Source: Persicimonas caeni (GTDB taxonomy: Bacteria > Myxococcota_A > Bradymonadia > Bradymonadales > Bradymonadaceae). From it: a stretch of DNA of 64,000 bases. The translations under genes were made by a program, and so were the position numbers. The notes beneath the pieces are model-generated. The model saw only the letters and a program-made list of their open reading frames with translations. It did not search any database and was not told the origin of the DNA. This document shows positions 58,360 through 64,000 of the stretch, piece by piece. Every line of letters begins with the position of its first letter. Position 1 is the first letter of the stretch. The DNA lies in NCBI RefSeq assembly GCF_006517175.1, contig NZ_CP041186.1, positions 6,041,074 to 6,105,073 of the forward strand. Reading direction: 5' to 3'.

Positions 58360-59711
58360 TACTCCCCCTCCTCGTTGCTGTGCATGAGCTGCTCGATCTG
58401 GCGAAACTTGGCGACCAGACGCTCGGGCGGCGCGCCGCGGTCCGGGTGCCGGCGACGGTACATCGCCTCGAAGACGTCCAGGTAGCTCAGCTCCTCGATG
58501 GGGGGCATCTTTTCAATGGGCTCGCCGCCGTCGACCATGACGTCGTAGCGCTCGCGAAGCTCGACGATGACGGGGCGTTGGCCGACCTCGTGGTGCTCGT
58601 CGATGATCTCTTTGAAGCGGCTGAGTCGGTCGACGCCGGCGACGTCGTCGGGGCCGAGTTGGACGCGCAGGAAGACGACTGGCGGGAGCTCCGCAGCGCT
58701 CTTCATCTGGGCGAGCATGTCATTGATCTCGGCTTCGGAGCCGTCGATCTCGAAGATCTCGCGCCACTTGGGCACCTGCACGACCTCGATGGGCAGGTCG
58801 GCGGGTGAGGCACCCGCTTGCACGTCGACCTGGATGACCTGGCGAGGGGGCGTGTCTTCGTCGAGGCTGGTGGCGACCGGCGTTCCGCAATAGCGAATGT
58901 GGCGCGTGCCACCCACGGGCATCGGGCGGTGGATGTGGCCCAGCGCGACGTACTGGAAGCGCTCGTCGAAGATCTGCGGGCCCATCGCCTCGATGGTGCC
59001 GATGGTGCGCAGGTGGTCGGCTTCGTCGCTGATCGGCTCACCCATCTCGCCCATCGAGGCGGCGGGCTTGGCCGTGCGGTGAATGCCGGTGTGGAAGTCG
59101 CCTTTTTCGGGCTCGTCGTCTTTGCCGTAAATGGTCAGGTGGCCCGTGGCGGCCAGCGCGGCTTGGGGCCAGCGCTCGGCGGCTTCGTCGGCCAGCCGGC
59201 GGTACAGCCGTGCGAACGCCTCCTGGTACTCCTCGCGAAGCTCGGACTCGCCGCCGTCACCCAGGCTCACGCCCAGGCGCGCTTCCTGCACGTAGGGAAC
59301 GGCGGCGACGACCAACTCGACCTCACCGTCGTGGCCTTCGACGGGGACGAGGCACGTGGGCCATTCCTCCTCGTCGCGCGGCAGCGCGCCGACGACGTGG
59401 ACGTCGAGGTGGCCCAGCAATTCGCGCGGGGCTTCGAGGCCGCTCGGCGAGTCGTGGTTGCCGGCGACGATGATGATCTTTCGCAGGTTGTCGACCCGGG
59501 CGCAGCGGCTCAGGAAGTTGTAGAAGAGCTTTCGGGCCGCGTTCGACGGGTTCGAATAGTGGAAGATATCGCCCGCCACGACCAGCACGTCGATGTCACG
59601 CTCCTCGAGCGTGTCGACCAGCCAACTCAAAAAGCGATCTTGTTCTGCGTGGCAATCGACCTGTTTGATCGACGCGCCCAGGTGCCAATCGGATGTGTGC
59701 AAGAGACGCAC
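58359..59711 (-). CDS. sbcD: Exonuclease SbcCD, nuclease subunit SbcD
   Basis: A 450-aa Mre11-type nuclease. The phosphoesterase core shows HTSDWHLG (5-12), VAGDIFH (about 45-51), VAGNHDSP (about 81-88), TGHLTIYG and GHIHRPMP (metal ligands), all in order. The C-terminal third would contact SbcC (PVVFLRVQLGPDDVAGVDRL, and the MPPIEELSYLDVFEAMYRRR region). The start is GTG 59711, which gives the typical RLLHTSDWHLG opening. It is the first gene of the sbcDC pair. Confidence 0.96.
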   Translation of the reverse strand: MRLLHTSDWHLGASIKQVDCHAEQDRFLSWLVDTLEERDIDVLVVAGDIFHYSNPSNAARKLFYNFLSRCARVDNLRKIIIVAGNHDSPSGLEAPRELLGHLDVHVVGALPRDEEEWPTCLVPVEGHDGEVELVVAAVPYVQEARLGVSLGDGGESELREEYQEAFARLYRRLADEAAERWPQAALAATGHLTIYGKDDEPEKGDFHTGIHRTAKPAASMGEMGEPISDEADHLRTIGTIEAMGPQIFDERFQYVALGHIHRPMPVGGTRHIRYCGTPVATSLDEDTPPRQVIQVDVQAGASPADLPIEVVQVPKWREIFEIDGSEAEINDMLAQMKSAAELPPVVFLRVQLGPDDVAGVDRLSRFKEIIDEHHEVGQRPVIVELRERYDVMVDGGEPIEKMPPIEELSYLDVFEAMYRRRHPDRGAPPERLVAKFRQIEQLMHSNEEGE

Positions 59712-59903
59712 AAAGCCCCCTCAATTCATAAACAGTAGCAGAGACATACACGGTTCGACGGCCGCCAATCACTGAGACATCGTCGTCAAATTCCAAGGGG
59801 CGGGCCGGTGACCGGGGAGCTTACACAAGCACCGAGCATCGATAAAGGTTGGAAGTCGTGAAATTCGAGGGGGGAAGGGTGAGGAGGGGGAAGAACGGAG
59901 GCG
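59712..59903. other. Intergenic region upstream of sbcD
   Basis: This short region separates two minus-strand units, sbcD and the hybrid kinase gene. I see no strong promoter or hairpin. Confidence 0.4.
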
Positions 59904-61811
59904 TCAGGCGAGGTGCTTCGTCAACAGCTCGTCGAGCTGCGCAGGGTCGAGCGGCTTGGTGACATACTCGGTGCAGCCGACTCGATGGGCGCTGTCCTGA
60001 TCCGTTTGTTGGCCGTAGCCGGTGATGGCGATGATCGGGGTGGTCACAAAGGTGTCGTTCTGGCGCAGCTTTTCGATGACGTCGTAGCCGCTGTAACCTC
60101 CGGGGAGGCCGATGTCGCAGAAGATAATGTCGGGCTCGAATTCTTCGACGCGCTCGAGGGCGGCGTGGCCGTCGGTGTCCCAGGCCACGACGAGACCTTT
60201 CTGTTCGAGTTGGAGCTGGAAGAGGTGGGCGAAGTCTTCGTTGTCCTCGACGAGGAGGGCCCGGCGGTCGGTGAAGTCGCGCGCGGCGGAGTCGGTGGCC
60301 GGCTCGGTTGTCTGCGTGTCTGACTCTCTGGGCAACTCCACCACGAAGTTCGAGCCTCGACCGGAGCCTGCCGAGTGGGCGGTCAGAGTGCCTCCGTGGA
60401 GCTCGACGAAGCCCTTGGCGATCGCCAGACCCAGACCGAGTCCGCCTTTCTCTCGTGCGATGGTCTGAGGCCCTTGGCGAAACGGGTCGAAGAGGCGCTC
60501 GAGCACGCCGGGGTCGATGCCCTCACCGGTGTCCGAGACAGTGACGTCGACGGTTTGAGAGGTCGCGGTGAGGATGACCTCGACGCGTCCATCAGACGGG
60601 GTGAACTTCAGAGCGTTGGACAGCAAATTGGCGAAGATTTGGCGCAAGCGCACCGCATCGCCGTCGATGACGACGGCCTCATCGGTGGTTGTTCGAAACG
60701 CGAGGTCGATGCCCTTTTCGTCGAAGCGCGCCCGATGATCCGCCACCAGGCCCTCCAAGATGTCGCGCAGGTTGATGGGCTGGGGCTTCAGTTCGACTTT
60801 TCCGCGAAGGAGCGACGCGGCCAAGAACAGGTCGTCGAGCAAGGCCTTCATGTGACCGACTTGTCTTTTGACGATCTGCTTGACCTTGTGGAGCCGCTTG
60901 TCGGCGCTGTCGACGAGATCGAGCACGGCCATCGCACTGAGCAAGCTCGCCAGGGGATTGCGAAGCTCGTGGCCCAGAATCGCCAGGAATTGGTCCTTCT
61001 CCTGGTCGCGCTGCTCGAGTTTGTCGACGAGGCGCTTCATCTCGGTGATGTCGATCACGAAGCCGGCGTGTTGGGTCGGCCGTCCCTGAGGATCCACCAG
61101 CGTGCGGGCGACCTCCTTGATGTGGATCCAATCACGTTTCTGATGGCGGACGCGGTACTCGAGCTCGAAGCCCTCGCCGGCGGCGGTCGCGGCGTGAACG
61201 ACTGACAGGCAGCGCTCGATATCGTCGGGGTGAACGCGGTCGATCCACCACTGACGAGGGAGGGAGTTCGGCAGCGGCTCGTCGTACCCGAGCAGGTTCT
61301 CGAGACCGGCGTGGAAGCTGACAGTCCCTTCGTCGAGATCGCTGACGTAGGAGAACGCGCCGCTGATTTCGAGGGCCATCTGCAAGCGCGCCCGCACCGA
61401 GCTTTCGTGACGCTGGGCAGATCGCCGCTGGGTGACGTCGGTAACGAAGCCGACGAGTTCGGTTTCGGCGTCTTGTCCGGCCCTCACAGGCGAGAGCCAA
61501 TCCTCGAGCCAACGATAGCCGCCATCTTCGTGGGTGAGGCGATATTCGAAGAGACGTGGTGCGTCGGGGCGGTCGCGCAGGAATTGGCCGATCTGTTCGG
61601 GGATGGCGCTGTCGTCGGGGTGGAGGAGGCGGCCGAGCCAAAGCGGCCCGCCGCTAGCAGCCTCGTCATCTACTCCTCCCAGGACCGACTCTAGGCCGAG
61701 GGTGAAGCAAACGTGCGGCCTGCCGTGCTCGTCGAGCGCGAGCCGATAGATGAACGAACCGCCGCTTTGGAGGGCCGAACGGACCGTCTCTAGCTGTTCG
61801 GACACAGACAT
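59904..61811 (-). CDS. Hybrid sensor histidine kinase (PAS-PAS-HK-REC)
   Basis: A 635-aa cytoplasmic hybrid kinase from ATG 61811. Two PAS domains occupy about 15-130 (RLFEYRLTHEDGGYRWLEDW) and 145-270 (FELEYRVRHQKRDWIHIKEV). The HisKA region has FLAILGHELRNPLASL (phospho-His near 295). The ATPase has NLLSNALKFTP (N box), VSDTGEGIDPG (G1) and GGLGLGLAIAKG (G2). The C-terminal receiver domain (about 515-632) has VEDNEDF, the phospho-acceptor in FCDIGLPGG and a conserved Lys in VTKPLD. There are no membrane segments, so it should sense an internal signal or small ligand. No response regulator is adjacent; output could go to a separate protein. Confidence 0.93.
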   Translation of the reverse strand: MSVSEQLETVRSALQSGGSFIYRLALDEHGRPHVCFTLGLESVLGGVDDEAASGGPLWLGRLLHPDDSAIPEQIGQFLRDRPDAPRLFEYRLTHEDGGYRWLEDWLSPVRAGQDAETELVGFVTDVTQRRSAQRHESSVRARLQMALEISGAFSYVSDLDEGTVSFHAGLENLLGYDEPLPNSLPRQWWIDRVHPDDIERCLSVVHAATAAGEGFELEYRVRHQKRDWIHIKEVARTLVDPQGRPTQHAGFVIDITEMKRLVDKLEQRDQEKDQFLAILGHELRNPLASLLSAMAVLDLVDSADKRLHKVKQIVKRQVGHMKALLDDLFLAASLLRGKVELKPQPINLRDILEGLVADHRARFDEKGIDLAFRTTTDEAVVIDGDAVRLRQIFANLLSNALKFTPSDGRVEVILTATSQTVDVTVSDTGEGIDPGVLERLFDPFRQGPQTIAREKGGLGLGLAIAKGFVELHGGTLTAHSAGSGRGSNFVVELPRESDTQTTEPATDSAARDFTDRRALLVEDNEDFAHLFQLQLEQKGLVVAWDTDGHAALERVEEFEPDIIFCDIGLPGGYSGYDVIEKLRQNDTFVTTPIIAITGYGQQTDQDSAHRVGCTEYVTKPLDPAQLDELLTKHLA

Positions 61812-61912
61812 CAAGGGGCCCCCCTGTCGGTGGCGATATGCTGGGCAGCACTGGCTGGCGTGATTTACTCCCTAACGCTAACCACCCAATCTCGATTTCC
61901 AGCCAAAAGAGC

Positions 61913-62800
61913 TCACCAGCCCATCGACTGTTCTTCGTCTTGTTCGATGGTGAGCATGGTGCCCGTGTAGACGAGCCACACGCCAAAACCGACCACGGAG
62001 CCGAAGAACCAGGTGAAGATCTGGCTGATGATATGCCCGACTTTGCCCGTCGCCATAAAGATCTGGCTGCCCGCGCCGCCCAGGCAGGCGAAGACGAAGA
62101 CGAGGCCGATGCTTGCCGCGATGAGCACCGCCAGAAGGGCGACGTGGCGTTTGGCCCACTCGAAGCCGGTCGACAGGCTGTCGAAGATGCCGTCGCCGCG
62201 GCCCACCAGATAAAAGGCGGGCAGCATGAAGTAGCCGACGGCCAGTCCCGGCAGAATGCAGAGCACGATGCCGACGGTGAACGCGATGGTGAAGACCAGG
62301 TAGAAGAGCGCGCCGCGGTTGATCCCGGTGCCGATTTGGCCGACGACCTCCATGATCGAGAGGCTGCGGCCCTCTTTCCATGCGCGGCGCACCGGCCCGA
62401 AGGTGGCGACGCCCACGCCCATCTGCACAAATCCGAGCAAGACCGTCAGGCCCATGAACGCCCAGAACTGGGGGCCGAACAGATCGAGGATGGCCGTCGG
62501 GCCGGCCTGACCCGACGAGATATTCTCCAGCGCCTCTTGCTGCGAGGCGGGGTCGACGCCCAGCGCCAGCGAGCCGACGGTGGTGATCAGCGAGATGAGC
62601 AGCCAGACCGCCGAGTAGCTTCCCCACGCGCTCAACAGGGTGGCGGCGTGGTCGCGCCACAGCTCCTTGATGACGTCGAGCACCGTATCGAAATTCGCCT
62701 TGCGGTGCGGCGAGCCGGTCGGCCTCGGGGCGGCGACATCGGCTTGCGGGTCGTGCGTGGCAGGAGTTTCGTACGGGTTGGGGCTCTGGTTGTCGTCCAT
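61913..62800 (-). CDS. Polytopic membrane protein, about 6 TM segments
   Basis: A 295-aa membrane protein. ATG 62800 was chosen because it removes an implausible basic leader from the longer frame. The first 50 residues are a Pro/Asp-rich cytoplasmic tail. Membrane segments lie near 55-80, 110-135, 165-195, 200-215, 228-250 and 258-280. A QMGVGVATFGPVRRAWKEGR loop resembles DUF975-like or glycerophosphoryl-type membrane proteins with paired loops, but I cannot name the family. The role is unknown. Confidence 0.8.
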   Translation of the reverse strand: MDDNQSPNPYETPATHDPQADVAAPRPTGSPHRKANFDTVLDVIKELWRDHAATLLSAWGSYSAVWLLISLITTVGSLALGVDPASQQEALENISSGQAGPTAILDLFGPQFWAFMGLTVLLGFVQMGVGVATFGPVRRAWKEGRSLSIMEVVGQIGTGINRGALFYLVFTIAFTVGIVLCILPGLAVGYFMLPAFYLVGRGDGIFDSLSTGFEWAKRHVALLAVLIAASIGLVFVFACLGGAGSQIFMATGKVGHIISQIFTWFFGSVVGFGVWLVYTGTMLTIEQDEEQSMGW

Positions 62801-62887
62801 CGGTCGTGTCCCAAAATAGGGGGGGCATGTCGGTGGGAGTGTAGCCACGCAGCGAAGCGATGCCAAGCGCGTTGGTACGGCAATGGT

Positions 62888-62928
62888 GAGCAGCGAGAGC
62901 TCCGGGGCACGAAGAGCTCTCGCTGCTC
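62888..62928. terminator. Strong hairpin downstream of the hydrolase gene
   Basis: GAGCAGCGAGAGCTC and GAGCTCTCGCTGCTC form a 15-bp perfect stem with an 11-nt loop. No T-run is present. It lies 7 bp beyond the stop codon of the minus-strand hydrolase gene, so it could end or stabilise that transcript. Confidence 0.5.
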
Positions 62929-62934
62929 GAGTTC

Positions 62935-64000
62935 TCAGGGCCCGAACAGGTGCGACGCCGCAGCCGGCGTCATTCCCGAGTTGCTGTGGCCCACGTTGGG
63001 CACGAAGTCGAGCGTCCAGTTGAACGGCACGCCCAGTGACTGCGCCGCTTGTTGGCCCACCGAATAGTAGAACTGACCGCGTTCCAGGCGGTTGTATCCC
63101 TGATAGTCGGCCTCGGCTCTCGTGCGCAGGTACGAATCACGCACCGTGTCCTCCTCGCCGAGGAGCACCACGAGGTTGTGGGCGAACATCTTGCGCTGGC
63201 GAGTCGCATCGGGCGGAGCACCCTGGAGCCCGTAGGGCATGTAGTAGTTGCGGTCGTTTCCGCCGCCGTCACTCGGCAGCGTCCACCAGCCGGGGTTGGC
63301 GGCGACGGCCTTTTCGACGCGCGCGTCGGGTCGGAAGGTCAGCAGACGGTGGACGAATTGGCCACCGGCGCTGTGGCCGTAGATCGAGTATTTGCACGTT
63401 CCCAGTCCCAACTCGGTCCTCACCGCCTCGAAGAGGTGCTCGATCTCGCTGTGGGTGTAGTTGTTCGGGTCGCGCCACTGATACGAGCGGTACGTGCCCG
63501 TGTACGGCGTTCCCGAGGTGCCCACGCCCAGGTTGTAGTCCTCCGAGCCGGGGTAATAGGTCTTCGGGAACTCGGGGGCGATCGCCAGCACGTTGCGCCC
63601 GTCGACGTGACTGCGCCACTTGTCGAGGTACTCGTCGGCGTTTCGGTTGGCTCCGTGCATGATGAACACGATCTTGCCGGTGGCCGGATTGAAGCTCGGG
63701 CTGCGGTGGGTGTAGGCGTTGAGTAGGTTGCCGTCGCGCGCCACGAAACGCAGCACGCCGCGGCTCGAGGTCAACGCCGAGGTGTTTTGCAGCACCGACG
63801 GATAGGGATCTGCTGCGCAGGTCGAGTTCGTCGGGGGCTGGCTGCCGGTGTCGGGTGAACTTCCGGTGTCGGCATATCCGCCCGTGTCGGTCTGGCTGCC
63901 GGTGTCGGTCTGGCTGCCGGTGTCGGGCGAGCTGCCGGTGTCGGGGGAGCTGCCCGTGTCGGGCGTGCTGCCCGTGTCGGACGTGCTGCCGGTATCTGGA
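62935..64000 (-). CDS. Secreted alpha/beta hydrolase (poly-ester/acyl esterase-like), 5' end missing
   Basis: The frame is open from TGA 62935 to the window edge, so at least 354 residues of the protein are present and the start lies outside. The N-terminal visible part is a Asp-Thr-Gly-Ser repeat linker (about 45 residues), typical of spacers in surface proteins of this group. The hydrolase domain opens with an IVFIMHGANRNADEYLDKW oxyanion segment. It has the nucleophile elbow YGHSAGGQFVHRL (Ser in GHSAGG), then an acidic region near LLGEEDTVRD and a final His in NVGHSNSGM. These give a full Ser-Asp/Glu-His triad. The LpqC/PHB-depolymerase-like group is the closest in layout. It should act outside the cell on an ester. 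Confidence 0.85.
   Translation of the reverse strand, partial: PDTGSTSDTGSTPDTGSSPDTGSSPDTGSQTDTGSQTDTGGYADTGSSPDTGSQPPTNSTCAADPYPSVLQNTSALTSSRGVLRFVARDGNLLNAYTHRSPSFNPATGKIVFIMHGANRNADEYLDKWRSHVDGRNVLAIAPEFPKTYYPGSEDYNLGVGTSGTPYTGTYRSYQWRDPNNYTHSEIEHLFEAVRTELGLGTCKYSIYGHSAGGQFVHRLLTFRPDARVEKAVAANPGWWTLPSDGGGNDRNYYMPYGLQGAPPDATRQRKMFAHNLVVLLGEEDTVRDSYLRTRAEADYQGYNRLERGQFYYSVGQQAAQSLGVPFNWTLDFVPNVGHSNSGMTPAAASHLFGP

Overview
The window is about 64 kb of high-GC chromosomal DNA from a predatory or social deltaproteobacterium-like organism. It is most consistent with Myxococcota or the related Bradymonadales. That placement is an inference from a MYXO-CTERM-like sorting signal, many Asp/Thr/Gly/Ser-rich lipoproteins, FG-GAP and cadherin-like surface proteins, Ser/Thr kinases and a large paralogue-like set of Cys-rich lipoproteins. 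No rRNA gene is present to settle it. Housekeeping anchors are rplM-rpsI, ffh, bamD, smpB next to ssrA (tmRNA), and sbcDC.

Layout. 1-4650 is a mobile block: the tail of a coiled-coil gene, a large serine recombinase, an ISAs1-like insertion sequence with visible terminal inverted repeats, and a 159-bp palindromic MITE-like element that abuts the next gene. 4655-15181 holds a degenerate CpXC/coiled-coil/HEAT protein, a metallophosphoesterase, a PQQ-propeller protein with a coupled unknown gene, a three-gene operon that resembles secreted substrate plus TPR chaperone genes of type III secretion, a zinc-ribbon protein and a GAF protein. 15366-30257 holds a fatty acyl-AMP ligase, Cys-rich lipoproteins, bamD, rplM-rpsI, a YIP1-like membrane protein, ffh, a TPR lipoprotein, smpB, ssrA, a DUF2293 protein and small orphan genes.

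30387-48000 is accessory and surface-oriented. It has a carboxypeptidase-regulatory-like lipoprotein, a Ser/Thr kinase fused to an SGNH-like (DUF4886-like) domain, a decayed NADAR-Nudix locus overrun by a 69-bp repeat array, a 1376-aa FG-GAP/cadherin lipoprotein, a STAND ATPase regulator, an SBBP-type lipoprotein, a membrane-tethered GNAT and a DUF1152 protein. 47928-49267 is repeat-rich and shows no convincing gene. 49268-64000 holds a family 2 glycosyltransferase, an SPW-repeat protein, a copper module (His/Met-rich lipoprotein, CopA, CopB), sbcDC, a hybrid histidine kinase, a membrane protein and the 3' part of a secreted alpha/beta hydrolase.

The most interesting unexplained signals are regulatory. 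First, a promoter-like motif (TACGCAAC, 13-14 nt, TGCCGAAAAC) occurs four times. One copy precedes the type-III-like operon, two diverge from a single intergenic region, and one lies in the gene-poor region. Its architecture resembles an ECF-sigma or Hrp-box type regulon. Second, a conserved two-box leader with nearly identical spacing to the start codon precedes both the STAND regulator and the SBBP lipoprotein. Third, a dispersed palindromic repeat family occurs at three loci, and one array sits inside a decayed NAD/ADP-ribose metabolism locus.
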